Shown here: positions 16,757 through 25,778 of the stretch, one piece after another
Position numbering within the stretch: position 1 is the first letter of the stretch
Layout: each line of letters starts with the position of its first letter
Origin: Burkholderia metallica
Lineage (GTDB): Bacteria; Pseudomonadota; Gammaproteobacteria; Burkholderiales; Burkholderiaceae
Direction of reading: 5' to 3'
DNA: 64,000 nucleotides
Assembly (NCBI RefSeq): GCF_902832845.1
Contig: NZ_CADFDB010000010.1
Coordinates: 248,001 to 312,000 of the forward strand
Translations under genes and position numbers: made by a program
The notes under the pieces: generated by a model
The model's input: only the letters and a program-made list of their open reading frames with translations
What the model was told of the DNA's origin: nothing
Databases searched by the model: none

Positions 16757-18088
16757 ATGCAGAAAGACCATCTCGCACTGCGCCCCGCGTCGACGGCGGC
16801 CGCCGACACGCGCGCGCCCGGCGCGCCTGCCGTCACGAAACGCGGCGCGATTGCCGCGGCCGTGATCGGCAACTGGCTGGAGTTCTTCGATTTCACAGTG
16901 TACGGCTTCTTCGCGGTGCTGATCGGCAAGCTGTTCTTCCCGTCGAGCGACCCGACCACGTCGCTGCTGCTGTCGGTCGCGACGTTCGCCGCCGGCTTTT
17001 TCACGCGGCCGCTCGGCAGTGTCGTGCTCGGCGTCTATGCGGATCGCAAGGGGCGCAAGGCCGCGCTGAACCTGACGATCATGCTGATGGCGCTCGGCAC
17101 GGGCCTGATCGCGATCGCACCGACCTATGCGCAGGTCGGCGTCGCCGCGCCGCTGCTCGTCGTGTTCGCCCGGCTGCTGCAGGGTTTCTCGCAGGGCGGC
17201 GAATTCGGCGCGGCGACGTCGACGCTGCTCGAACAGGGCGGCACGTCGCGCCGCGCGTTCCGCGCGAGCTGGCAGCTCGCGACGCAGGGCGGCGCCGCGC
17301 TGATGGGCTCGGGCTTCGCGGCGCTGCTGTCGAACACGATGACGAAGGACGCGCTCGAAGGCTGGGGCTGGCGGCTGCCGTTCCTCGTCGGCGTGCTGAT
17401 CGCGCCGGTCGGGATGATCCTGCGCCGCCGGCTCGCGGACGATGCGCCCGGCGACCGCCATCACGGCATCGAACGCGGCGTGCTGCACGAACTCTTCTCG
17501 AAGCACACGCGCACGGTGCTGCTGCTGATGCTCACGGTGATGGGCGGCACGGTGTCGACCTACATCCTGACGTTCTACATGCCGACCTATGCGATCCACA
17601 CGCTCGGCCTGCCGATGAAGCTGTCGATGTTCGTCGGTGTCGCGTCGGGCTGCGTGATGCTGGTCACGTGCCCGCTGTTCGGCTGGCTGTCGGACAAGCT
17701 GGGCAGCCGGCGCCTGCCGATCTTCGTCGGCCGCGGCGTGCTGGTCGCGCTGCTGTTCCCGGCGTTCTGGCTGATGAACCATCATCCGACGCTGTCGGTG
17801 ATCCTGCCGCTGACCGCGCTGATGCTGCTGTTCTATTCGCTCGGCTCGGCGTCGGAAATGGCGCTGATGTGCGAATCGCTGCCGCGCCACGTGCGTGCGA
17901 CGGGCATCTCGATCGCGTATGCGCTCGCGGTGACGATCTTCGGCGGCACCGCGCAGCTAATCGCGACCTGGCTCGTGAAGACGACCGGCAGCAAGCTCGC
18001 GCCGGCCGGCTACGTGGCCGCGTGCGTGGTGCTGTCGCTGATCGCGGTCGCGATGCTGCGCGAGACGGCGCGGGAGTCGATCGACTGA
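16757..18088 (+). CDS. MFS transporter, metabolite:H+ symporter family
   Basis: 443 residues with 12 predicted membrane helices. 'AAVIGNWLEFFDFTVYGFFAVLIGKLFFP' and 'RPLGSVVLGVYADRKGRKAAL' are signatures of the MHS family (citrate, alpha-ketoglutarate, shikimate, dicarboxylate:proton symporters). The second half repeats a cytoplasmic loop at 'FGWLSDKLGSRRLP'. It follows the M20 amidohydrolase gene by 58 bases in the same direction. The cargo cannot be read; an acylated amino acid or a released organic acid is the reasonable inference. The last gene of this unit faces the LysR gene tail to tail. Confidence 0.9.
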   Translation: MQKDHLALRPASTAAADTRAPGAPAVTKRGAIAAAVIGNWLEFFDFTVYGFFAVLIGKLFFPSSDPTTSLLLSVATFAAGFFTRPLGSVVLGVYADRKGRKAALNLTIMLMALGTGLIAIAPTYAQVGVAAPLLVVFARLLQGFSQGGEFGAATSTLLEQGGTSRRAFRASWQLATQGGAALMGSGFAALLSNTMTKDALEGWGWRLPFLVGVLIAPVGMILRRRLADDAPGDRHHGIERGVLHELFSKHTRTVLLLMLTVMGGTVSTYILTFYMPTYAIHTLGLPMKLSMFVGVASGCVMLVTCPLFGWLSDKLGSRRLPIFVGRGVLVALLFPAFWLMNHHPTLSVILPLTALMLLFYSLGSASEMALMCESLPRHVRATGISIAYALAVTIFGGTAQLIATWLVKTTGSKLAPAGYVAACVVLSLIAVAMLRETARESID

Positions 18089-18145
18089 CGCGCGATGCGG
18101 GGGGCGGCGCGGCCGCGTGGCCGCGTGCCCGCGTTGCCGGTGCAT

Positions 18146-19066
18146 TTACCGCCCCCGCACCACCCTCAAATACGACGCGAGCATCGTCGCGAGTTCCTGC
18201 GCGGCCGGTGTGAGCGGCACGGCCGCGCGTTGCAGCAGGCAGATGTCCTGCGATTCGGCCTGTTCGCGCACGGGCACCTTCGCGAGCGCGCCGGCGAACG
18301 GCCCGTGCCGCGTGATGGCCTCCGTTTCGAGCGCGAGGGAATCGGTCTGCGTGACGATCTGCAGAGTCTCGAACATCCCTTCGACGGTGGCGAGGATCTT
18401 CGGCGGCGGCAAGCCGTGCACGTCGAAGTACGCGAGGAGCCGGTTGACCACCGGATCGGCGCTCAGGTTCGGCGAGCGCGTCGACACCCACGCGTAGTCG
18501 GCCAGCTCGGCGAGCGATTGCGCGTGCATCGCCGGATGCCCGTTGCGGCACACGACCACCGGCGCGGAAGCGCGCAGCGGCGTGACCGCGAGATCGGTCG
18601 TGTCGGTCTGCTTCGCGACCAGCGCGATCGCGAAATCCACCGCGCTTTCGCGCAGCCAGCCGACCATCATCCGCGACGTGCCGGTGCGCAGGTGCACGTC
18701 GACCTTGTCGAAGCGCGCGCGGAACGCGCTCAGCACGGGCGCGAACGCGTCGATCAGCGGCTCGGCCACGAGGCCGAGCGTGACGGTGCCTTCGTATGCG
18801 CCGCTCAACTGACGGATCTCGCGCTCGACCTGCTCGCATTCGCCGAGGATCGAACCGGAGCGCGCGAGCAGCCGCTGGCCGACGGCCGTCGGCACGATCC
18901 CGCGATTGGTGCGCGTGAAGAGCGTCGCGCCGAGCGTCGCCTCGAGGCTCTGCAGTTGCTGCGTGACGCCGCTTTGCGCGAGATCGAGCGCGCGCGCCGC
19001 GGCGCGCAGGCTGCCGTGCTCGACGACGGCCTGGAAGATGCGAAGCTGGGAGAGCGTGAACGCCAT
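18146..19066 (-). CDS. LysR-family transcriptional regulator
   Basis: 306 residues with 'LSQLRIFQAVVEHGSLRAAARALDLAQSGVTQQLQSLEATLGATLFTRTNRGI' as DNA-binding domain and a LysR effector domain with 'GTVTLGLVAEPLIDAFAPVLSAF'. It lies between the M20/MHS unit, which converges on it, and the binding-protein/M14 unit, from which it is divergent with a 135-base shared control region. The likely target is the divergent unit (19202-21155). The inducer is unknown; an amino acid or acylated derivative is inferred from the neighbours. Confidence 0.9.
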   Translation of the reverse strand: MAFTLSQLRIFQAVVEHGSLRAAARALDLAQSGVTQQLQSLEATLGATLFTRTNRGIVPTAVGQRLLARSGSILGECEQVEREIRQLSGAYEGTVTLGLVAEPLIDAFAPVLSAFRARFDKVDVHLRTGTSRMMVGWLRESAVDFAIALVAKQTDTTDLAVTPLRASAPVVVCRNGHPAMHAQSLAELADYAWVSTRSPNLSADPVVNRLLAYFDVHGLPPPKILATVEGMFETLQIVTQTDSLALETEAITRHGPFAGALAKVPVREQAESQDICLLQRAAVPLTPAAQELATMLASYLRVVRGR

Positions 19067-19201
19067 GGGCAGCGCGGGGCCGGTGATCGGAAATACCGAT
19101 CATGATAAGGCAGTCGATGGTTCCGGCGGGGGCCCGTGCCGCCTACGATCGCAGGCAGTCCGGCCGATGCCGTTTGCTCCTCTTCCTGCCCTTCGTCGAC
19201 C

Positions 19202-19975
19202 ATGAAACGTTTCCTCGTCCCGCTCGTTTCCCTGTGCCTTGGCCTGGCGGCAACGTCCGCGCACGCGCTCGACGCGCACGTCGTGCGTCTCGGCATCGAC
19301 CCGACCTATCCGCCGATGGATGCGAAGGCGCCCGACGGCAGCCTGAAGGGCTTCGACGTCGATCTCGGCAACGAGATCTGCCGCCGTGCGCAGTTGCGCT
19401 GCCAGTGGGTCGAGCTCGAATTCTCCGGGATGATTCCCGCGCTGCAGGCGCGCAAGATCGACGCGATCCTGTCGTCGATGGCGATCACCGAGAAGCGCGA
19501 GAAGCAGATCCTGTTCTCGTCGAAGCTGTTCCGCTTCAAGTCGCGGCTCGTCGCGCGGCCCGCGAGCCGGCTCGACAGTACGACGGCGTCGCTGGCCGGC
19601 AAGCGCGTCGGCGTGCAGTCGGGCACGCAGTTCGAATCGTGGGCGCTCGCGCACTGGGCGCCGGCCGGCGTCGGCGTGGTGCCGTACAAGAGCCAGGACG
19701 ACGTGTTCGCCGATCTGGTGAACGGCCGGCTCGACGCGGCGCTGCTCGGCACGGTGGAAGCCGACTACGGGTTCCTGCGCCAGCCGCGCGGCAAGGGTTT
19801 CGCGTTCGTCGGCGCGCCGCTCGACATGGGCGATCGCGGTGTGGGCATCGGCATGCGGCAGTCCGATACGGCGCTCAAGGCATCGATCGACGGCGCGATC
19901 GCGTCGATGCTGAAGGACGGCACGTACGACCGGATCGCGAAGCAGTACTTCGATTTCAACCCGTACGGCGACTGA
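19202..19975 (+). CDS. ABC transporter periplasmic amino acid-binding protein
   Basis: 257 residues from ATG 19202, with a signal peptide ('MKRFLVPLVSLCLGLAATSAHA', cleavage after AHA). The mature protein is a family 3 solute-binding protein: 'VRLGIDPTYPPMDAKAPDGSLKGFDVDLGNEICRRAQLRCQWVE', 'GMIPALQARKIDAILSSMAITEKREK' and 'GKRVGVQSGTQFE'. The residues fit lysine/arginine/ornithine or a similar cationic ligand. No permease or ATPase gene is nearby, so it must work with a transporter coded elsewhere. The M14-type hydrolase follows by 64 bases, which suggests the ligand is an acylated amino acid such as an N-succinyl compound. Confidence 0.88.
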   Translation: MKRFLVPLVSLCLGLAATSAHALDAHVVRLGIDPTYPPMDAKAPDGSLKGFDVDLGNEICRRAQLRCQWVELEFSGMIPALQARKIDAILSSMAITEKREKQILFSSKLFRFKSRLVARPASRLDSTTASLAGKRVGVQSGTQFESWALAHWAPAGVGVVPYKSQDDVFADLVNGRLDAALLGTVEADYGFLRQPRGKGFAFVGAPLDMGDRGVGIGMRQSDTALKASIDGAIASMLKDGTYDRIAKQYFDFNPYGD

Positions 19976-20039
19976 GCGCCGGGCCACGCCACGCCGCCGG
20001 TTCATCCGCTTCTTCGTTTTTACTCGTTCGAGATCATCG

Positions 20040-21155
20040 ATGCAGATTCGCACCACGCCGCTCCTGTCGCCGTCGATCGGCACGCAGCGCACGCTGACGA
20101 GCTTTCATTTCGGGCCGGCCGACACCGGCCGCAAGATCTACCTGCAGGCCGCGCTGCACGCGGACGAGACGCCCGCGATGCTCGCGGCGTTCGTGCTGAA
20201 GCAGCGTCTCGGGCAGCTCGATGCCGAAGGGCGGCTCGCGGCCGAGATCGTGCTCGTGCCGGTCGCGAACCCGGTCGGCCTCAATCATCATCTGCTCGGG
20301 CAGTTCATCGGCCGCTTCGATCTCGCGAGCGGCCGCAACTTCAATCGCGGTTTCCTGCCGCTCGCGCAGATCGCCGCGCGTGCGCGCGATCGGCTCGGCG
20401 ACGACGGCGAACGCAATCGCGCGATCGTGCGCGAATGCGTCGGCGCGGCGCTCGACGAGATCGCGCCTCGCACCGAATTCGATGCGCTACAGCTTGCGCT
20501 GCTGAAGCTGTCGCACGACGCCGATGTGGTGATCGACCTGCATTGCTCGCTCGAAGCGGTGATGCACGTGTACACGAGCGATACCGCGTGGCCCGAAGTC
20601 GAGCCGCTCGCGCGTTATCTCGGCTCGCAGGTATCGCTGCTCGCCGAGGATTCGGGCGGGCACGCGTTCGACGATGCGCATCATCTGCTGTGGTCGCAAT
20701 TGCGGCAGCACTTGCCGGCAGGCACGCCGATGGCGGCGGGTACGGTGGCCGTGACGGTCGAATGCCGCGGCCAGCGCGACGTGACGTATGAATATGCGGA
20801 ACGCGATGCCGATGCGCTCGTCGACTATCTCGTGTGGCGCGGCGCGGTGCGGGGCGAACGCGTGCCGCTGCCGCCGCTCGCCGCACCGGCCACGCCGCTT
20901 GCGGGCAGCGAGCAGTTCTACGCACCGGTGAGCGGAATACTCGTGCACCGCGCGGCGATCGGCGCGACGATCCGCGCCGGCGATCCGCTGTTCGACATCG
21001 TCGATCCGCTGACGGATGCGATCACGACGATCTCGAGCGGAACCGACGGCGTGTTCTACATGCGCCGCGCGATCCGCTTCGTGACGGCCGGTGCGCCGCT
21101 CGGCCGCGTGACGGGCACGGTGCCGGTGCGTACGGGGATGTTGCTCGGCGCGTGA
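20040..21155 (+). CDS. succinylglutamate desuccinylase/aspartoacylase-family hydrolase
   Basis: 371 residues of the zinc-dependent AstE/AspA (M14-like) family, which remove acyl groups from acylated amino acids. Zinc ligands are in 'AALHADETPAMLAAFVLKQRL' (His and Glu) and 'VIDLHCSLEAVMHVY' (His). The catalytic glutamate lies in 'AVTVECRGQRD'. The last 90 residues fold like a lipoyl/barrel-sandwich domain ('YAPVSGILVHRAAIGATIRAGDPLFDIVDPLTDAITTI'), as in longer family members. It follows the binding-protein gene by 64 bases in one transcript. The specific substrate is not determined. Confidence 0.88.
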   Translation: MQIRTTPLLSPSIGTQRTLTSFHFGPADTGRKIYLQAALHADETPAMLAAFVLKQRLGQLDAEGRLAAEIVLVPVANPVGLNHHLLGQFIGRFDLASGRNFNRGFLPLAQIAARARDRLGDDGERNRAIVRECVGAALDEIAPRTEFDALQLALLKLSHDADVVIDLHCSLEAVMHVYTSDTAWPEVEPLARYLGSQVSLLAEDSGGHAFDDAHHLLWSQLRQHLPAGTPMAAGTVAVTVECRGQRDVTYEYAERDADALVDYLVWRGAVRGERVPLPPLAAPATPLAGSEQFYAPVSGILVHRAAIGATIRAGDPLFDIVDPLTDAITTISSGTDGVFYMRRAIRFVTAGAPLGRVTGTVPVRTGMLLGA

Positions 21156-21557
21156 GTGGGTGATGTCGGTCGGGCCTGCTGCGTGGTTTTGGTTTCGTCG
21201 AATCGACAGTGCTTGTGCGTGCTCATGCGTGACGCGGCGCGGGGTGCGCTTCGTGTTTCGTGTTTTGTGTTTCGTGAGAGAAACGTCGTGGATGCGCGAT
21301 CTTCGCGATCGGCGCGTCGGTCACGCAGCGGCAGTTCGCGATCGTCGCGAGGATTCATCATCTGTTTTGAGCGGGGCGGCAGCTAGTTGCTGCCGACGGC
21401 TGGTGCTCAGCGTACGAGCGGCGCCGTGTTCCACCGGCTCGCAGTGCAGTTTCGTTCGTGTCAGATAGACCGGGCGTTGCCTCGTCACTAAATTGTGTTG
21501 CGCGGAGTTCACTCCGTGCTCCGCGGAGGTGACCGCATTGGCAACAGGACGTTTTCT
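21156..21557. other. 402-base intergenic stretch before the DUF1016 pair
   Basis: No gene is supported here. The composition is more T-rich than the flanks, notably around 21240-21290 with repeated GTTTCGTG-like words. A short inverted word (GCGGAG/CTCCGC) lies at about 21501-21525 just before the DUF1016 gene. It probably marks the left boundary of inserted DNA and holds the promoter of the pair, but no clean -35/-10 can be named. Confidence 0.5.
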
Positions 21558-22349
21558 ATGACAACTGCGAAAAGCGCTGCCGTGCCGGCTGGCTATGCCG
21601 GCGTCCACAGTGACATTGTCGAATTGCTCGAGGCCGCGCGCCATACGGCGGCTCGCAAGGTCAATGCGCTGATGACGGCGAGTTATTGGGAAATCGGTCG
21701 TCGCATCGTGGAGGCCGAGCAACAGGGAAGGCGGCGTGCAGGATACGGCGAGCAGTTGATCGAGCGGCTGGCGAGCGATCTCACCGGACGGTTCGGCCGC
21801 GGATTCAGTCGCCAGAACTTGCAGCAGATGCGGTCGTTCTTCCTGACCTGGCCAATTTGCCAGACACCGTCTGGCGAATCTTCCCCGGCACCGCTGCACC
21901 CGAGGCGGCTCGACGAACTCGCGCAGTTTTTCACGCTGCCGTGGTCGGCCTATGTGCGGCTGCTGTCGGTCAAGGACGACCTGGCTCGCCGGTTCTACGA
22001 GGCCGAAGCCTTGCGTGGCGGACGGAGCGTGCGCCAGCTCGACAGGCAGATCGGCAGCCAGTTCTACGAACGCACGGCGCTGTCCAGGGACAAGGCCGCG
22101 ATGCTGACCAAGGGCAACGTACGCAAGCCAGCGGACGTCGTCACGCCCGACGACGCGATCAAAGACCCTTTTGTTCTGGAGTTTCTGAATCTCAAGGACG
22201 AGTATTCGGAGTCCGACCTTGAAGGTGCGCTGATCGAGCGGCTGGAAGATCTTCTGATCGAGCTTGGCGACGGATTTACCTTTGTCGGGCGTCAGCGCCG
22301 GTTGCGTATCGTTGCGGGGCGCCGGCGCATCGAGGAGGCAACAGCATGA
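21558..22349 (+). CDS. DUF1016 protein lacking the nuclease half
   Basis: 263 residues from ATG 21558; a GTG at 21495 is possible. It has the complete DUF1016 N-terminal region: 'VNALMTASYWEIGRRIVEAEQQGRRRAGYGEQLIERLASDLTGRFGRGFSRQNLQQMRSFF', then 'WSAYVRLLSVKDDLARRFYEAEALRGGRSVRQLDRQIGSQFYERTALS' and 'KDPFVLEFLNLKDEYSESDLEGALIERLEDLLIELGDGFTFVGRQRRLRI'. Exactly there the family normally enters the PD-(D/E)xK nuclease core, but this protein ends after ten unrelated residues. Its stop overlaps the start of a full-length DUF1016 gene (ATGA). It may be a truncated gene or a nuclease-free partner subunit. Confidence 0.82.
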   Translation: MTTAKSAAVPAGYAGVHSDIVELLEAARHTAARKVNALMTASYWEIGRRIVEAEQQGRRRAGYGEQLIERLASDLTGRFGRGFSRQNLQQMRSFFLTWPICQTPSGESSPAPLHPRRLDELAQFFTLPWSAYVRLLSVKDDLARRFYEAEALRGGRSVRQLDRQIGSQFYERTALSRDKAAMLTKGNVRKPADVVTPDDAIKDPFVLEFLNLKDEYSESDLEGALIERLEDLLIELGDGFTFVGRQRRLRIVAGRRRIEEATA

Positions 22350-23416
22350 CCCGACGCAAGGTTGCCGTTGCGTCGCCAGCCGCGGCGCAAACGCTGCTGG
22401 GTGACATCCGGGCATTGATCGACGCGGCGCGGCAGCGTACCGCTTCGGCGGTGAACAGCGAACTCACGATGCTCTATTGGCGCATCGGCCAACTCGTTCA
22501 TACCCGGGTCCTGGCGGGAAAACGGGCCGACTATGGTGAAGAGGTGCTCCCGACGCTGGCCGCGCAGTTGACGAAAGAGTACGGCGGCAGCTTTGCCGTG
22601 AAGAATCTTCGTCGCATGGTGCAGTTTGCCGTCACGTTTCCGGACGAAGGGATTGTCGTATCGCTGATACGACAATTGAGCTGGACGCATTTCGTTGCGT
22701 TGGTGCCGCTCAAAGACCCACGTCAGCGCGACTACTACGCGCAGATGGCCAGTGTGGAACGCTGGAGCGTCAGGACGCTGCGCGAGCGTATCGACTCGAT
22801 GTTGTACGAACGCACCGCACTCTCCCGGAAGCCGGATGCATTGATTGCAGAGGAACTGGCAACGATGCGGGATGCTCAACGCATGTCGCCCAGCCTGATC
22901 ATGCGTGATCCATATATTCTCGATTTCCTCGGTCTGCGCGACACCTGGCAGGAAGGCGACCTGGAGACGGCGATCATTCGCGAAATGGAGTCCTTTCTGC
23001 TGGAGCTGGGTGCAGGCTTCACGTTCGTCGCCCGCCAGAAGCGCATCCAGATCGACGACGAGGATTTCCACCTCGATCTGCTGTTCTACAACCGGAAACT
23101 GCGGCGGCTGGTCGCGGTCGAGTTGAAAGTCGGCGAGTTCAAGGCCGCGTACAAGGGGCAGATGGAACTGTATCTGCGCTGGCTCGACAGGCACGAGCGA
23201 GAGGCGGATGAAGCACCGCCTCTTGGCATCATCCTCTGTACCGGAAAGAAATCAGAGCAGATCGAGCTGCTGGAACTGGACAAGTCCGGTATCCACGTTG
23301 CGGAGTACCTGACGGCATTGCCGCCGCGCGCAGTGCTGACGGACCGACTGCAACAAGCGATGCAACGCGCACGGTTGCAGGTCAGGCCGCGTAGCGCGGC
23401 CCGGAACGCATCCTGA
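22346..23416 (+). CDS. DUF1016-family PD-(D/E)xK nuclease (YhcG-like)
   Basis: 356 residues with both halves. The DUF1016 N-terminal region runs over about residues 15-175 ('TMLYWRIGQLVHTRVLAGKRADYGEEVLPTLAAQL'). The nuclease core follows with 'DDEDFHLDLLFYNRKLRRLVAVELKVGEFKAAYKGQMELYLRWL', showing the aspartate, the E-x-K pair and the Q-x3-Y motif of PD-(D/E)xK enzymes at about residues 235-275. The ribosome binding site GAGGAGG lies inside the end of the preceding gene, and the starts and stops overlap by four bases. Family members are found near restriction-modification and mobile loci; the substrate is unproven. Confidence 0.87.
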   Translation: MTRRKVAVASPAAAQTLLGDIRALIDAARQRTASAVNSELTMLYWRIGQLVHTRVLAGKRADYGEEVLPTLAAQLTKEYGGSFAVKNLRRMVQFAVTFPDEGIVVSLIRQLSWTHFVALVPLKDPRQRDYYAQMASVERWSVRTLRERIDSMLYERTALSRKPDALIAEELATMRDAQRMSPSLIMRDPYILDFLGLRDTWQEGDLETAIIREMESFLLELGAGFTFVARQKRIQIDDEDFHLDLLFYNRKLRRLVAVELKVGEFKAAYKGQMELYLRWLDRHEREADEAPPLGIILCTGKKSEQIELLELDKSGIHVAEYLTALPPRAVLTDRLQQAMQRARLQVRPRSAARNAS

Positions 23417-23436
23417 CGCGCCCGGGCGTTCGTCGT

Positions 23437-24222
23437 TTACCCCCGCCGCGCCACCAGCTCCGACACCGTCTGCGCGGCCTGCTGCAGCGGCCCGAGAAAC
23501 TCCTTCACCATCTGCTTTGCGGTATGCCGCTGCGCGTTGCCGCTGATGTTCATCGCCGCGATGATCTGCCCGCGCCGGTTGCGGATCGGCGCGGACAGCG
23601 ACATCAGGCCCACTTCGAGTTCCTGGTCGACCACGGCCCAGCCCTGCTGGCGCACCTGCGCGATCGTCGCCTTCAGCTCGCCCAGATCGGTGATCGTGCG
23701 CGGCGTATGCGCGCGGATGCCGCTTTGCGCGAGCGTCTCGTCGAGCGCGGCATCGTCGAGCGCGGACAGCAGCACACGGCCCATCGACGTGCAGTACGCG
23801 GGCAGCCGGCTGCCGATCGACAGATTGATCGTCATGATCTTGCGGGTCGGCACGCGCAGCACGTAGACGATCTCGGTGCGATCGAGCACGGCTGCCGAGC
23901 AGCTTTCATGGATCTGCTCGGACAATTGCTCCATCACGGGGTCGGCGAGATTCCAGAACGGCATCGACGTGAGATACGCGAAGCCGAGCTCGAGGATCTT
24001 CGGCGTGAGCCGGAACAGCCGGCCATCGGCCTCGACGTAGCCGAGCGTCTGCAGCGTGAGCAGGATCCGACGCGCGCCCGCGCGCGTGAGCCCGGTGGCC
24101 GACGCGACTTCGGTGAGCGTTTGCTCAGGGCGTGCCGCGTCGAACGCGCGGATCACCGCGAGGCCACGCGCGAACGACTGCACATAGGAGTCGCCCGGTT
24201 TCTGGATGTCTTCGGTTGTCAT
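23437..24222 (-). CDS. IclR-family regulator of the PcaR/PobR type
   Basis: 261 residues from ATG 24222. A winged helix-turn-helix ('TLTEVASATGLTRAGARRILLTLQTLGYVEADGRLFRLTPKIL') is followed by an IclR effector domain ('LPAYCTSMGRVLLSALDDAALDETLAQSGI', 'QQGWAVVDQELEVGLMSLSAPIRNRRGQIIAAMNISGNAQRH'). This pattern fits PcaR/PcaU/CatR-like regulators of the beta-ketoadipate pathway. It is divergent from pcaF, with a 226-base control region, and most likely activates it in response to beta-ketoadipate or a related acid; this is inferred from family and position. Confidence 0.88.
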   Translation of the reverse strand: MTTEDIQKPGDSYVQSFARGLAVIRAFDAARPEQTLTEVASATGLTRAGARRILLTLQTLGYVEADGRLFRLTPKILELGFAYLTSMPFWNLADPVMEQLSEQIHESCSAAVLDRTEIVYVLRVPTRKIMTINLSIGSRLPAYCTSMGRVLLSALDDAALDETLAQSGIRAHTPRTITDLGELKATIAQVRQQGWAVVDQELEVGLMSLSAPIRNRRGQIIAAMNISGNAQRHTAKQMVKEFLGPLQQAAQTVSELVARRG

Positions 24223-24448
24223 GAATGGTCGGATTGACGTGCAGCCGAGAAGATAGCGCATGGGGCCTGACACGCCAACCGTGCGGCGGACCGCGCGCTT
24301 GACAGGTCGTCCCCGCACTCCCTATGATGCGTTGAGCGTTCGATACACGATCTTATGTTCGTATATAGAACATTTAAGCGCATCCCGGCGGGCAATGCAA
24401 GGGGCGCGTTCACTCATTTCCCAGCTTTGCAAGAGACCGGAGACACCG

Positions 24449-25651
24449 ATGACCGAAGCCTTTCTGTGTGATGCGATCCGTACCCCGATCGGCCGTTACG
24501 GCGGCGCGCTGTCCGGCGTGCGCGCCGACGACCTCGGCGCGGTGCCGCTCAAGGCGCTCGTCGAGCGCAACCGCGACGTCGACTGGACGGCGATCGACGA
24601 CGTGATCTACGGCTGTGCGAACCAGGCCGGCGAAGACAACCGCAACGTCGCGCGCATGTCCGCGTTGCTCGCGGGGCTGCCGGAGGGCGTGCCGGGTTCG
24701 ACGATCAACCGGCTGTGCGGGTCCGGGATGGATGCGGTCGGCGTGGCTGCGCGTGCGATCAAGTCGGGCGAAGCCGCGCTGATGGTCGCCGGCGGCGTCG
24801 AAAGCATGACGCGTGCGCCGTTCGTGATGGGCAAGGCCGCGAGCGCATTCGCGCGCCAGGCCGACATCTACGATACGACGATCGGCTGGCGCTTCGTCAA
24901 TCCGCTGATGAAACAGCTGCATGGCGTCGACTCGATGCCGGAGACCGCCGAGAACGTCGCGGTCGACTACAACATCAGCCGCGCCGACCAGGACCTGTTC
25001 GCGCTGCGCAGCCAGCAGAAGGCCGCGCGTGCGCAGCAGGACGGCACGCTTGCCGAGGAAATCGTCGCGGTCACGATTGCGCAGAAGAAGGGCGATCCGC
25101 TCGTCGTGTCGCGCGACGAACATCCGCGCGAGACGTCGCTCGAAGCGCTGGCGAAGCTGAAGGGCGTCGTGCGTCCGGACGGCTCGGTGACGGCCGGCAA
25201 CGCGTCGGGCGTGAACGACGGCGCCGCCGCGCTGCTGCTCGCGAACGAAGCATCGGCGAAGCGGTTCGGCCTGACGCCGCGCGCCCGCGTGCTCGGCATC
25301 GCGACGGCCGGCGTCGCGCCGCGCGTGATGGGCATCGGCCCCGCACCGGCCACGCAGAAGCTGCTCGCCCGGCTCGGGATGACGATCGACCAGTTCGACG
25401 TGATCGAACTGAACGAGGCGTTCGCGTCGCAAGGTCTCGCGGTGCTGCGCATGCTCGGCGTCGCCGACGACGATCCGCGCGTGAACCCGAACGGCGGCGC
25501 GATCGCGCTCGGCCACCCGCTCGGCGCATCGGGTGCGCGTCTCGTGACGACCGCGATGTATCAGTTGCATCGCACGAACGGCCGCTTCGCGCTGTGCACG
25601 ATGTGCATCGGCGTCGGCCAGGGCATCGCGATCGCGATCGAACGGGTCTGA
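24449..25651 (+). CDS. pcaF: beta-ketoadipyl-CoA thiolase
   Basis: 400 residues from ATG 24449. It cleaves 3-oxoadipyl-CoA with CoA to succinyl-CoA and acetyl-CoA, the last step of protocatechuate and catechol breakdown. The catalytic cysteine is in 'STINRLCGSGMDAVGVAARAI' (about residue 90), the general bases in 'GGAIALGHPLGASGARL' and 'CTMCIGVGQGIAIAIERV'. 'MTEAFLCDAIRTPIGRYGGALSGVRADDLGA' is the PcaF-type opening. Divergent from an IclR gene. The usual partners pcaIJ and pcaBDC are not in the window, so the pathway is split over several loci. Confidence 0.93.
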   Translation: MTEAFLCDAIRTPIGRYGGALSGVRADDLGAVPLKALVERNRDVDWTAIDDVIYGCANQAGEDNRNVARMSALLAGLPEGVPGSTINRLCGSGMDAVGVAARAIKSGEAALMVAGGVESMTRAPFVMGKAASAFARQADIYDTTIGWRFVNPLMKQLHGVDSMPETAENVAVDYNISRADQDLFALRSQQKAARAQQDGTLAEEIVAVTIAQKKGDPLVVSRDEHPRETSLEALAKLKGVVRPDGSVTAGNASGVNDGAAALLLANEASAKRFGLTPRARVLGIATAGVAPRVMGIGPAPATQKLLARLGMTIDQFDVIELNEAFASQGLAVLRMLGVADDDPRVNPNGGAIALGHPLGASGARLVTTAMYQLHRTNGRFALCTMCIGVGQGIAIAIERV

Positions 25652-25745
25652 TCCGCGTTCGATCCGTGTTTCGCGGCGAGGCGGCAACGGATGCGCCGCT
25701 TCGCCGCTTCGCCGCTTTACCGATTCGCTGTAGCCGAAACGACGT

Positions 25746-25769
25746 GCGGCACGAGGGTTCTCGTGCCGC
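25746..25769. terminator. hairpin between convergent pcaF and DUF523 genes
   Basis: GCGGCACGAG and CTCGTGCCGC form a perfect ten-base stem around GGTT, and outer words AACGACG/CGTCGTT can extend it. No long T run follows on either strand. Its place between two gene ends suggests a two-way terminator. Confidence 0.6.
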
Positions 25770-25778
25770 GCTTCGTCG

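Noticed and set aside
21156-21557. Possible toxin-antitoxin or small RNA gene before the DUF1016 pair
   Set aside because: No open frame with a ribosome site, no terminator and no recognisable promoter were found.
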